From Lachnospiraceae bacterium (lineage in GTDB: Bacteria > Bacillota > Clostridia > Lachnospirales > Lachnospiraceae): a DNA stretch of 64,000 bases. Shown here piece by piece: positions 28,673 through 39,100 of this stretch. The stretch spans positions 40,905 through 104,904 of the forward strand of contig SVEI01000002.1 in NCBI GenBank assembly GCA_015057445.1, read 5' to 3'. Position numbers and translations under genes: made by a program. A model generated the notes under the pieces. The model worked only from the letters and a program-made list of their open reading frames with translations, was not told the DNA's origin and made no database searches. Each line of letters starts with the position of its first letter. Within the stretch, counting starts at the first letter, position 1.

Positions 28673-29872
28673 ATGGGCTTTTTTAAAGATTTTAAAAGAG
28701 ATTTTGCGCAGGCTGTCAATGAGCTTATGCCAGATAAGGATGAGCTTAGTGCAGAATATGATGATGAAGATATGGTCAATACTTTTGATGATAATGATAA
28801 TATGGAAATAGCACCAGAAGATATGTTGGAGGATTTAGATGACTATACTATAGATGATAGACATATTGTTAATCCACATGTACAGGAAAAAGTGTATGAG
28901 ATGGAAAGACCTGAGTCCGACTATGGAGAAGAGGAAACTGTAAAAGAAGAAAGTGTATTTGATACAGTTCCTTCTGCTGAAATAATCTCAGATGGTAATG
29001 GAATGGATTTAGATGTGGATATGGAACAGGATTTGGCACAAGAGATGGTATCAGATTTTGTTAATCCAGAAATATTGACTGCAGAGACTGTAGCCATTGA
29101 TTTAGAGGCAGAGAAAACATCAGAAGAAGCACAGCTCGAGCAACTAGAAGATGAACTTGAAAGCCTTGAGAATCTTGATGAAGAAGATATGCTTGAGAAT
29201 ACAGAAGATGCTTTGGCTGTTGACTATAGTGAAACTAAAGAGGCTGATGCAAGCTTAGTAAATGAAGAATATATTAATGTGGACTTAAGTAAGGCGGTAG
29301 AAGCAGCTATACTTAAGAATGAAGAGGATGCAGAGACACCAGCACCTATTGATCAAGACTTGGAGGATGATGATATGGCTGATGATAACCAACGCAATGA
29401 CAAGGAACAGGATATTAATAGTATTCTAACAGATGACACCACATACATCACTAAGGGTACAACAGTTAAGGGAAACTTAGAAACTGATGGAAGTGTTGAT
29501 GTTATAGGAGTTGTTGAAGGAAATCTTAGTTGTGGAGGCAAACTTATTGTTGGTGGATTAATCAAGGGTAACGTAACTGCTGGCGAGGTGTATGCTAATG
29601 CTGCGAAGATAGAGGGAGAAGTTATCTGCGATGGAAGTGTTAAGATTGGTGTAGGAACAGTAGTTGTAGGTAATGTAAATGCAACTTCAGCTGTTATTGC
29701 AGGTGCGGTTAATGGAGATATTGATGTTCATGGACCAGTGATTGTTGATTCCACAGCAGTGATTATGGGAAATATTAAATCTCGTTCAGTGCAGATTAAC
29801 AATGGAGCAGTAATCGAAGGATTTTGTTCACAGTGTTATTCGGAGATTGATGTGAAGAGTTTTTTTGAATAA
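28673..29872 (+). CDS. Bactofilin-domain (polymer-forming) protein with long acidic N-terminal region
   Basis: C-terminal beta-repeat: ITKGTTVKGNLETDGSVDVIGVVEGNLSCGGKLIVGGLIKGNVTAGEV...; N-terminal about 250 aa highly Asp/Glu rich. Confidence 0.82.
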   Translation: MGFFKDFKRDFAQAVNELMPDKDELSAEYDDEDMVNTFDDNDNMEIAPEDMLEDLDDYTIDDRHIVNPHVQEKVYEMERPESDYGEEETVKEESVFDTVPSAEIISDGNGMDLDVDMEQDLAQEMVSDFVNPEILTAETVAIDLEAEKTSEEAQLEQLEDELESLENLDEEDMLENTEDALAVDYSETKEADASLVNEEYINVDLSKAVEAAILKNEEDAETPAPIDQDLEDDDMADDNQRNDKEQDINSILTDDTTYITKGTTVKGNLETDGSVDVIGVVEGNLSCGGKLIVGGLIKGNVTAGEVYANAAKIEGEVICDGSVKIGVGTVVVGNVNATSAVIAGAVNGDIDVHGPVIVDSTAVIMGNIKSRSVQINNGAVIEGFCSQCYSEIDVKSFFE

Positions 29873-29896
29873 GAACATTATAGGAGAATTGCTGAT

Positions 29897-30601
29897 ATGG
29901 ACATGAATAGAATACTTTTAAAGTTAAGTGGAGAAGCCTTGGCAGGAGATAAGAAAACAGGCTTTGACGAAGATACTGTAAGAGAAGTTGCAAGACAGGT
30001 CAAGCAGATTGTAGATAATGGAACACAAGTGAGTGTGGTGATTGGTGGAGGTAACTTCTGGAGAGGAAGAACTTCTGGTGATATGGATAGGGTTAAAGCA
30101 GACCAAATTGGTATGCTTGCCACAGTTATGAATTGTGTTTATACAGCAGATATGTTTAGACAGGCCGGACTTAAGACTCATGTAATGACTCCGTTTTTAT
30201 GTGGAAATGTAACAGAGCTATTTTCTAAAGATAAGGCGGTTGAGTATCTTGAAAAGGGAGAGGTTGTATTTTTTGCTGGTGGAACAGGTCACCCATATTT
30301 TTCTACAGATACAGCCACAGTGTTAATGGCTATAGAAGTTGAATGTGATGTAATACTTATGGCAAAGGCCATAGATGGTGTTTACGATAGCGACCCAAAA
30401 GTAAATCCTGATGCTAAAAAGTATGATGTTATGGATATCAATGAAATTGTTGACAAAAAGTTGGGTGTTATAGATTTGGCTTCTGCGGTTCTTGCAATGG
30501 AAAATAAGATGCCTATGATGCTGTTTGGGTTAAACAGTCAGGATAGTATAATCAAAACAGTAACTGGTAACTTTACAGGGACAACAATAAAATGTAGCTA
30601 G
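29897..30601 (+). CDS. pyrH: UMP kinase
   Basis: ILLKLSGEALAGDK, VIGGGNFWRGR, DGVYDSDPK. Confidence 0.96.
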   Translation: MDMNRILLKLSGEALAGDKKTGFDEDTVREVARQVKQIVDNGTQVSVVIGGGNFWRGRTSGDMDRVKADQIGMLATVMNCVYTADMFRQAGLKTHVMTPFLCGNVTELFSKDKAVEYLEKGEVVFFAGGTGHPYFSTDTATVLMAIEVECDVILMAKAIDGVYDSDPKVNPDAKKYDVMDINEIVDKKLGVIDLASAVLAMENKMPMMLFGLNSQDSIIKTVTGNFTGTTIKCS

Positions 30602-30644
30602 ATAAGAATACAATTATTATTACGAAGAAATAGGAGGAATAAAT

Positions 30645-31190
30645 ATGTTATCACAGTATGAAAACAAGATGGAGAAGACTTTAGACAATTTGAATTCAGA
30701 ATATGCAGGAATTAGAGCAGGTAGAGCTAACCCACATATTCTTGATAAGCTTAAGGTAGATTATTATGGAGTACCAACTCCTATTCAGCAGGCTGCAAAT
30801 ATTACAGTTCCAGAGGCTAGAACTCTTATGATTCAGCCTTGGGAGTCAAGCTTGATTAAAGAGATTGAGAAAGCAATTCTTTCCTCTGATTTGGGAGTTA
30901 CACCTAATAACGATGGAAAGTGTGTTATTCTTAACTTCCCAGAGCTTACAGAGGAAAGACGTAAAGAACTGGCTAAAGATATTAAGAAAAAAGGCGAGGC
31001 TGCTAAGGTAGCCATAAGAAATATTAGAAGAGATGCCAATGATGCTCTTAAGAAGATGAACAAGGCTAACGAGATATCAGAAGATGAACTTAAGACCAAT
31101 GAAGAAAAAGTTCAGAAGATTACTGATAAGTACGTAGAGAAGATAGACAAGGCTATAGATGAAAAGTCTAAGGAAATCCTTACTGTATAA
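30645..31190 (+). CDS. frr: Ribosome recycling factor
   Basis: AGRANPHILDKLKVDYYGVPTPIQQ, RKELAKDIKKKGEAAKVAIRNIRRDA. Confidence 0.97.
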   Translation: MLSQYENKMEKTLDNLNSEYAGIRAGRANPHILDKLKVDYYGVPTPIQQAANITVPEARTLMIQPWESSLIKEIEKAILSSDLGVTPNNDGKCVILNFPELTEERRKELAKDIKKKGEAAKVAIRNIRRDANDALKKMNKANEISEDELKTNEEKVQKITDKYVEKIDKAIDEKSKEILTV

Positions 31191-31201
31191 GGAGACTCAA
31201 A

Positions 31202-31930
31202 GTGGAAAAGATAATTGATGGAGAAAAGCTAAATATTCCAGAACATGTGGCAATAATTATGGATGGTAATGGAAGATGGGCTAAGAAGAGACTTATGCCT
31301 AGGAATTTTGGTCACAAAGCAGGAGCAAAGGTTGTGGAACAAATCTGCGAGGATGCCCACAGCCTGGGGATAAAATATCTTACAGTTTATGCATTTTCTA
31401 CAGAAAATTGGAAACGTTCTGTGGAAGAGGTTTCTGGAATTATGAATCTTCTTAGAAACTATCTTGTTGATAGTATTGAAAGGGCGTCTAAAAATAATAT
31501 GCGTGTTCGTGTTATTGGAGATAGAACAGCCTTAGATAAAGATATAGTAGAGAAGATTGAAGAACTAGAATCAAAAACGTCTCAGTACGACGGGCTTACT
31601 TTTACCATTGCTCTTAATTATGGTGGACGAGATGAAATAAGACGAAGTATACAGAATATAGCTTTGGATGTAAAATCCGGGAAGGTTTCTGTCAATGACA
31701 TAGATGAGACCCTCATATCGTCTTATTTGGATACTAGGGATATACCAGATCCGGATCTTATGATAAGGACTAGTGGTGAAGTAAGATTATCAAATTATCT
31801 TATATGGCAGCTTGCCTATGCGGAATTTTGTTTTACGGATGTTCTATGGCCTGATTTCACTATAGAAGATTTAAAAGATGCAATTAGATACTACAATGGA
31901 AAAGAAAGACGCTTCGGTGGGGTAAAGTAA
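31202..31930 (+). CDS. uppS: Isoprenyl transferase (undecaprenyl diphosphate synthase)
   Basis: HVAIIMDGNGRWAKKR, TVYAFSTENWKR, DLMIRTSGEVRLSNYLIWQLAYAEF. Confidence 0.96.
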   Translation: MEKIIDGEKLNIPEHVAIIMDGNGRWAKKRLMPRNFGHKAGAKVVEQICEDAHSLGIKYLTVYAFSTENWKRSVEEVSGIMNLLRNYLVDSIERASKNNMRVRVIGDRTALDKDIVEKIEELESKTSQYDGLTFTIALNYGGRDEIRRSIQNIALDVKSGKVSVNDIDETLISSYLDTRDIPDPDLMIRTSGEVRLSNYLIWQLAYAEFCFTDVLWPDFTIEDLKDAIRYYNGKERRFGGVK

Positions 31931-32731
31931 ATGTTTAAGACAAGGTTGTTAAGTGGAATAGTGTTGGTTGTGCTTGTGGTGGCAGTGTTATATTTTGGTG
32001 GTTATGTGACTGCTATTTCTATGCTGCTGCTGTCCTTGGGCGGCGTATTTGAATTGCTTAGAATATATAAGTTGCATAAGTCAGCCATAGGAGTTGTGAC
32101 TTATGTGGCAACCGTTGCCTACTATGCATTGTTGATGATGGATAAAAGTCAGTTTACTATGCCACTTATCATATTGTTTGTACTCACCATTCTTGGTGTA
32201 TATGTTACAACCTATCCAAAGTTTACAGATAAGGACGGAATGGCTGCTATATTGTCGTTTGTGTATGTTACAGTAATGCTTTCATATATGTATTTAATAA
32301 GAGATCTTGAACATGGTGGAGCTCTTGTGGTAATGGTGTTTGTTTGCTCTTGGGTTAATGATACCTGTGCATATTGTGTTGGTGTAACGTTAGGAAAGCA
32401 TAAGATGACACCAAAACTAAGTCCGAAAAAAAGTGTTGAAGGACTTGTGGGAGGCATTGCCGGAAGTGCTGTAGTTGGTGCTTTGTATGGCATGTTTTTT
32501 GACAAAAATGTAACTGCTCTTGAGAATGCGCCAGTTATATTTGCCGTGATAGGAGCCTTAGGAGCTATTGTTGCCGTTATAGGTGATTTGGCCGCTTCGG
32601 CTATTAAGAGAAATAATGACATTAAAGATTATGGAAAGCTTATACCTGGACATGGAGGTATAATGGATAGGTTCGACAGTATTATATTTACAGCGCCTAT
32701 AATATACTATGGGTTTGCATATATGATATAA
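31931..32731 (+). CDS. cdsA: Phosphatidate cytidylyltransferase
   Basis: Multi-TM; KMTPKLSPKKSVEGLVGG and C-terminal KDYGKLIPGHGGIMDRFDS signature. Confidence 0.95.
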   Translation: MFKTRLLSGIVLVVLVVAVLYFGGYVTAISMLLLSLGGVFELLRIYKLHKSAIGVVTYVATVAYYALLMMDKSQFTMPLIILFVLTILGVYVTTYPKFTDKDGMAAILSFVYVTVMLSYMYLIRDLEHGGALVVMVFVCSWVNDTCAYCVGVTLGKHKMTPKLSPKKSVEGLVGGIAGSAVVGALYGMFFDKNVTALENAPVIFAVIGALGAIVAVIGDLAASAIKRNNDIKDYGKLIPGHGGIMDRFDSIIFTAPIIYYGFAYMI

Positions 32732-32758
32732 AAAGTGGCGGTTTTGGAGGTTGGATTA

Positions 32759-33904
32759 GTGAAAAATATTGCCATAATTGGTTCTACGGGTTCCATAGGA
32801 ACTCAAACATTAGATATAGTTAGAAAAAATGAAGATTTAAATGTTGTTGCTCTATCAGCGGGCAGTAATGTTGAACTTTTGGAAAAACAGGCTAGAGAAT
32901 TTATGCCTGAAATAGTTGGAATATGGGAAGAAGACAAGGCTAAGCAATTACGCATAGCCTTGTCTGATGTTAATATAAGGGTTGTATCAGGAATGGAAGG
33001 ACTTGTTGAAATAGCCACTATTGACAGTTCAGAGATTTTGGTTACTGCTATAGTTGGTATGATAGGAATAAGACCTACCATAGAAGCGATAAATGCAGGA
33101 AAAGATATAGCCTTGGCTAATAAGGAAACTTTAGTTACTGCAGGCCATATTATTATGCCACTAGCGAAAAAACAAGGTGTACGAATTCTTCCTGTAGACA
33201 GTGAACATTCTGCTATTTTTCAATGTATTCATGGAGAGACGGATAACAAAATAAGTAGATTGCTTATTACTGCATCTGGTGGACCGTTTAGAGGAAAGAA
33301 GAAACATGAACTTACGGATGTGAGTGTGGAAGATGCTTTGAAACATCCTAATTGGGCTATGGGAAGAAAAATAACCATAGATTCTGCTACACTGGTAAAT
33401 AAGGGATTAGAAGTAATTGAAGCAAAGTGGCTTTTTGGTATTGAACCAGATAATATACAGGTAGTAGTGCAACCACAGAGCATAATTCACTCTATGGTTG
33501 AGTTTGAGGATGGGAGTGTAAAGGCTCAGCTTGGCACTCCTGACATGAAGCTGCCTATACAATATGCGCTTTATTACCCAGAGAGAAGATTTTTGCCTGG
33601 AGAAAGACTTGATTTTGCAAAAATGAATGGAATAATTATCGATACACCTGATAGAGAGACTTTTTTGGGACTGGATTTTGCGTATAATGCAATAAAAGCA
33701 GGTGGAAGCATGCCGACTGTATTTAATGCTGCTAATGAAAAAGCAGTTGCTTTATTTTTGGATAAGAGAATCAAATTTTTAAAGATATATGATTTGATTG
33801 ATGCTTGTATGAAGGCTCATAATCTAATAGATAATCCAAATCTTCAGCAAATTTTAGATACAGAACAATGGGTATATAATTTTATTGATGAGATGAACAT
33901 ATAA
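32759..33904 (+). CDS. dxr: 1-deoxy-D-xylulose-5-phosphate reductoisomerase
   Basis: GSTGSIGTQTLDI, ALANKETLV, PVDSEHSAIFQ, GMPxxAxNAANE-like GGSMPTVFNAANE. Confidence 0.96.
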   Translation: MKNIAIIGSTGSIGTQTLDIVRKNEDLNVVALSAGSNVELLEKQAREFMPEIVGIWEEDKAKQLRIALSDVNIRVVSGMEGLVEIATIDSSEILVTAIVGMIGIRPTIEAINAGKDIALANKETLVTAGHIIMPLAKKQGVRILPVDSEHSAIFQCIHGETDNKISRLLITASGGPFRGKKKHELTDVSVEDALKHPNWAMGRKITIDSATLVNKGLEVIEAKWLFGIEPDNIQVVVQPQSIIHSMVEFEDGSVKAQLGTPDMKLPIQYALYYPERRFLPGERLDFAKMNGIIIDTPDRETFLGLDFAYNAIKAGGSMPTVFNAANEKAVALFLDKRIKFLKIYDLIDACMKAHNLIDNPNLQQILDTEQWVYNFIDEMNI

Positions 33905-33965
33905 TAAATAAAGGGAGTCTAATCATATATTATAAATGAGACGTCCCGTGAAAAGGAGCAAAAAT

Positions 33966-35018
33966 ATGAACATAATACTTATTATATTAGTTTTTGGTAT
34001 TATAGTGTTCTTCCATGAATTTGGACATTTTATAGTAGCAAAGATAAATAAGATTAAGGTATCCGAGTTTTCCATAGGTATGGGACCTGCTATATTTTCG
34101 TTTGGAAAGGGTGATACAAAATATTTTTTAAGACTGCTGCCGTTAGGTGGATATTGTCTTATGTTAGGTGAAGACGAGGAAATTGATGATGAGAATGCGT
34201 TTTCTAATAAATCGGTGTTAACCAGATTGTTAGTTATAGCAGCAGGACCAGTATTCAACTTTATATTGGCATTTCTGTTCTCTATTATTCTAATTAATCA
34301 GACAGGATGCGATCCAGCTGTTTTATATCAGGTAGTTGATAGAGGGCCGGCTTATGAGGCTGGAATCGAACCAGGAGATAAGATAATAGAGATAGATGGA
34401 GATAAAATATATAACTATAGAGAACTTACTCTTTATATGGAACTTAATGGAAAACATAATCCTGTGACTTTAAAACTTGAAAAGCCAAGTGGAGAAGTGT
34501 ATGAAGTTACTGTTACACCAAGACTTGACACAGATGGTGTATATAGAATTGGAGTTGTTGGTGGATATATAGAGTGCAAGGGCTTTGGTAATAACATTAA
34601 ATATGCAGGATATGAGCTTAGGTACTGGGTAAAGGCAACGATAACAAGTCTCAAAATGATAGTGACTGGTGGAGTTGAAAGCGAAGATGTTATGGGACCT
34701 GTTGGTGTCGGCGGAGTTATGAACGAGGTTATTGAAGAAGTTAAGGAGGAAAGTGAAAGTACTGCCGAGGCAGTTAAGTATATTATCCTTAATATGCTTA
34801 ATTGGTGTATACTTCTTAGCGTTAATCTTGGAATAATGAATTTACTTCCTATACCAGCCTTAGATGGTGGAAGATTGGTGTTGCTTATAATTGAAGGTGT
34901 TACTAGGAAGAAGATTCCTGCGGAGAAGGAAGCAATTATTAACATAATCGGCTTCGTTTTGGTTCTTATTCTTATGTTTGTGGTATTGTTTAATGATGTG
35001 AAGAATGTATTTTTCTAA
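33966..35018 (+). CDS. rseP: RIP metalloprotease RseP/RasP (site-2 protease family) with PDZ domain
   Basis: FHEFGHF (HExxH), PDZ region GPAYEAGIEPGDKIIEIDG, NLLPIPALDGGRL. Confidence 0.95.
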   Translation: MNIILIILVFGIIVFFHEFGHFIVAKINKIKVSEFSIGMGPAIFSFGKGDTKYFLRLLPLGGYCLMLGEDEEIDDENAFSNKSVLTRLLVIAAGPVFNFILAFLFSIILINQTGCDPAVLYQVVDRGPAYEAGIEPGDKIIEIDGDKIYNYRELTLYMELNGKHNPVTLKLEKPSGEVYEVTVTPRLDTDGVYRIGVVGGYIECKGFGNNIKYAGYELRYWVKATITSLKMIVTGGVESEDVMGPVGVGGVMNEVIEEVKEESESTAEAVKYIILNMLNWCILLSVNLGIMNLLPIPALDGGRLVLLIIEGVTRKKIPAEKEAIINIIGFVLVLILMFVVLFNDVKNVFF

Positions 35019-35062
35019 AATGCATTTTAAACTGACGGTATATTTTTTGGGATAATGGAAGG

Positions 35063-36139
35063 ATGTATAATATGAGTACTCTACACAGAGATAATACTAA
35101 AGTAATTGAAATAGGAAATGTGCTTATTGGAGGCGGAAATCCCATAGCAATTCAGTCTATGACTAATACTGATACAGCTGATGTGGAAAGCACAGTTGCA
35201 CAGATTCTAAAGTTAGAAGATGCTGGTTGTCAGATTGTGAGAGCTACTGCAAATACTCTAGAAGCGGCTCAGGCCTTTTCAAAAATAAAAGAGAGAATAC
35301 ACATTCCATTAGTAGCGGATATACATTTTGATTATAAACTTGCCATAGCTGCTATGGATAACGGTGCAGATAAAATTAGAATTAATCCAGGAAATATTGG
35401 TGGTGAAGAAAAACTTAAAGCTGTAGTTGAAAGAGCAAAGCTTGACAATATTCCTATTAGAGTTGGAGTGAATTCTGGTTCTTTGGAAAAAGAATTGGTA
35501 GCAAAATATGGCGGAGTGACAGCAGAAGGTATTGTGGAAAGTGCATTGGATAAAGTGGGCATGATAGAAAAATGTGACTACGACAACATAGTGATTAGCA
35601 TTAAATCTTCTGATGTTATGATGTGTGTTAAAGCACATTCGCTTATTGCTGACAAAACTAATTATCCCCTACATGTTGGCATTACTGAATCCGGAACGTT
35701 ATACAGAGGAAATATTAAATCAGCTGTAGGTTTAGGAATGATTTTAGGTCAAGGTATAGGAGATACTATAAGGGTATCTCTCACCAGTGACCCTGTGGAT
35801 GAGATTATATCTGCAAAAACTATACTTAGAACATTAAAACTTAGAAATGATGGCATTGAGCTTGTTTCTTGCCCTACGTGTGGTAGGACGAAGATAGATT
35901 TGATTGGTTTGGCAGGTCAAGTAGAAAATCTTATACAAAGTTACGATCACCTTAACTTAAAGGTGGCTGTAATGGGATGCGTGGTAAATGGACCTGGAGA
36001 AGCCAAGGAGGCAGATCTTGGAATAGCCGGTGGAGTTGGAGAAGGACTTCTATTTAAGAAGGGTGAGATTGTTAGAAAATTACCACAGGAGGAATTGCTT
36101 AATGCCCTTAAGGTTGAGTTAGACAATTGGAGGGATTGA
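35063..36139 (+). CDS. ispG: 4-hydroxy-3-methylbut-2-enyl diphosphate synthase (IspG)
   Basis: IQSMTNTDTADV, ADIHFDYKLAIAA, SCPTCGRTKIDL, MGCVVNGPGEAKEADLGIAGG. Confidence 0.96.
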   Translation: MYNMSTLHRDNTKVIEIGNVLIGGGNPIAIQSMTNTDTADVESTVAQILKLEDAGCQIVRATANTLEAAQAFSKIKERIHIPLVADIHFDYKLAIAAMDNGADKIRINPGNIGGEEKLKAVVERAKLDNIPIRVGVNSGSLEKELVAKYGGVTAEGIVESALDKVGMIEKCDYDNIVISIKSSDVMMCVKAHSLIADKTNYPLHVGITESGTLYRGNIKSAVGLGMILGQGIGDTIRVSLTSDPVDEIISAKTILRTLKLRNDGIELVSCPTCGRTKIDLIGLAGQVENLIQSYDHLNLKVAVMGCVVNGPGEAKEADLGIAGGVGEGLLFKKGEIVRKLPQEELLNALKVELDNWRD

Positions 36140-36140
36140 T

Positions 36141-39100
36141 TTGGCAAATAATTATTTTAAAGAAGTATTCCCAGATGTGAATTTGGGTGGAAATCTTAAT
36201 GATCTAATAGGGCAGGCGACTGTAACAGGAGTGCAGATGATAGAAGAAAGTGCGGAACTTTATGTCTTTATTCGAAGTTCCAATCTGATTGCTAGAGAAG
36301 ATTTGGATAAAGTTGAAGATGAGATTGCTAGGACTATATTTCCAAACACAGATGTTAAATGTATAATTCGTGAAACTTTTGTGCTCTCTAGTCAGTACAA
36401 TACAGAAACTTTAACGGATATGTACAAAGAGAGTTTGCTTTATGAGGTAAAAAAAACTAGTTATGTTGATTACAGAATATTAAAGCGTGGAGAGTGGATT
36501 GTCCGTGATGATATGCTGACTATATTGGTAGAGGATACTATAATAGCCAGAGAACATTCAAAGAAGATGTCCGGTTTCCTCGCATTTTTGTATGAAGAAA
36601 AGTTTGGAATGAAGGTTGAAGTTACTTTTGATTATTCTGATGATAAGAAAACACAACACAGAAAGGCTAACGAAATTAGACTTAGACAAGAACTCGCAAG
36701 TATAGAAAAGCGTAATGCGACTCTGTTGTCAGATAACAAGAGTGATGAAAAGGGGGAAGATTCGCAGGATGCACCTGAGAACAATCAAGCTGTGGCAGAG
36801 GAGTCAAAAGACCATAATTTAGAGAAAGAATTAGTAAGTTCGAAAAAGCAAGAAGGAGAAGACGAAATTGCAACTAACTTAAAGTCAGCTGGAGATGTGT
36901 CAGAGCATAATGTTGCTGCTAAAGCGCATAGCGATGCCACAAAAACCGATGGAAAAGATAAGAAAGTATCGTCAAAAGATACACCTAAAAAAGAAGGTGG
37001 ATTTAAGGGACGCGGCAAAATGGTTAAGTCCCAAGACCCAGACGTTATATTTGGAAATAATGTAGAGGGTGATATTGTAAAGATATGTGATGTTACAGAA
37101 GGTGGAGGAGCTATCTGTATTTTAGGGCAGATTTTGAATGTGGAAGACAGACAGCTGAAAAGTGGAAAGTTCATAATATCTGCAACTATTACAGATTTTA
37201 CTGACACAATTGCTTTTAAAATGTTTGTATCAGAGGACGATAGAGATCCTTTGTTAGGCGATATCAAAAAAGGTAAATTCTACATAGTGAAGGGTGTTCC
37301 TATGTATGATTCTTATGCTGGAGAACTTTCACTCTCATATATAGCAGGTATAAAACCAGCAAATGACTTCAGAGAACCCCGTGTGGATAATGCAGTAGAG
37401 AAGAGAGTAGAGCTTCATTTGCACACTGTTATGAGTGAGATGGACAGTGTGGTGGATATTAAGAAAATGATTCAACGTGCAAAGGATTGGGGACATAAAG
37501 CGGTGGCAATTACGGACCATGGATGTGTTCAGGCGTTTCCTATCGCAAATCATTGTGTAAGTCCGGATGAGGACTTTAAGATTCTCTACGGTGTAGAAGG
37601 CTATTTTGTAGACGATTTGAAGGATTTGATTCTTAATGACAAAGGTCAATCTATTGATTCAGAATATGTGGTTTTTGACATAGAAACTACAGGGCTTAGT
37701 CCAAAGTTTAATAAAATAATTGAAATAGGTGCTGTTAGGATAAAAGAAGGGAAGATAGTTGACACATTCTCAAAATTTGTCAACCCTGAGGTTCCGATAC
37801 CGTATTCTATAACAAAGCTTACTTCAATAAATGATTCTATGGTGCTTTCAGCTCCAACCATAGAACAGGTTCTTCCTGAGTTTTTTGATTATATAGGTGA
37901 TGCTGTTTTAGTGGCACATAATGCAAGCTTTGATACAGGTTTTATAAAGGAGTTCGCTAAACGTCAGGGACTTGAATTTGATTTTACAATTGTTGATACC
38001 TTGAGTTTAGCTCATATTCTTGTTCCAGAACTTGGAAAATACACTTTGGACAGACTTTGTAAGCAGTTTAATGTGTCATTGGAAAATCACCACAGAGCTT
38101 GTGATGATGCTGATGCTACAGCTCGTATCTTCCTTAAGATGCTAGATATGATTAAGGAAAAGGGAGTTAAAACCATAAATGAATTAAATGTTATGGGTTC
38201 GGCATCTCCGGAAGCTATAAAGAAAGCCAAAACCTACCATGGAATAATACTAGTTAAAAATGAGATAGGTAGAGTGAATTTGTACAGACTTATATCAGAA
38301 TCTCATATTAATTACTTCAATAGAAGACCAAGAATTCCTAAGAGTTTAATTAATAAATATAGAGAAGGTCTTATTATTGGTTCGGCATGTGAGGCAGGAG
38401 AATTGTATACCGCTATGCTTTATGATAGCGGAGAGGATGAAATTACCAGATTGGCAAATTTTTATGATTATTACGAGATACAGCCAATTGGTAATAATAT
38501 GTTCATGCTGGATAAAGAAAGTGTCCCTGTAAGTTCGGTGGAAGATTTGCAAAAAATCAATCGAAGAATCTATGATTTGGGAAAACAATTTAATAAACCG
38601 GTAGTTGCAACCTGTGATGTGCATTTTTTAGATCCTGAAGATGAAATATACAGAAGAATTATTATGGCAGGAAAAGGATTTGATGACGCAGATAACCAAC
38701 CGCCATTGTTCTTTAGAACCACTGATGAGATGTTAAAGGAATTTGAGTATCTAGGAAGTGATGAGGCCAAAGAGGTTGTTATTACAAATACAAATATCAT
38801 TGCAGATATGATAGAGAAAATATCTCCGGTTAGACCAGATAAGCAGCCACCTATAATAGAGAATTCGGATGAAACCCTGACAAACATTTGCTATGACAAG
38901 GCTCACGAAATATATGGACCAGAGCTTCCGGAAATAGTTGTAAACAGACTTGAAAAAGAATTGAATTCCATTATAACCAATGGATTTGCGGTTATGTATA
39001 TTATTGCTCAGAAGTTGGTGTGGCGTTCAAACGATGACGGATATCTTGTAGGCTCAAGAGGATCGGTTGGCTCATCTTTTGTTGCTACTATGGCTGGTAT

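Noticed and set aside
34433-34945. 170-aa minus-strand ORF inside rseP
   Set aside because: Ser/Thr/Pro/Ile-rich antisense shadow of a conserved protease gene; composition typical of reverse-frame translation.
36785-37267. 160-aa minus-strand ORF opposite the PolC linker
   Set aside because: Antisense to the low-complexity part of polC; Ser/Phe-rich artefact.
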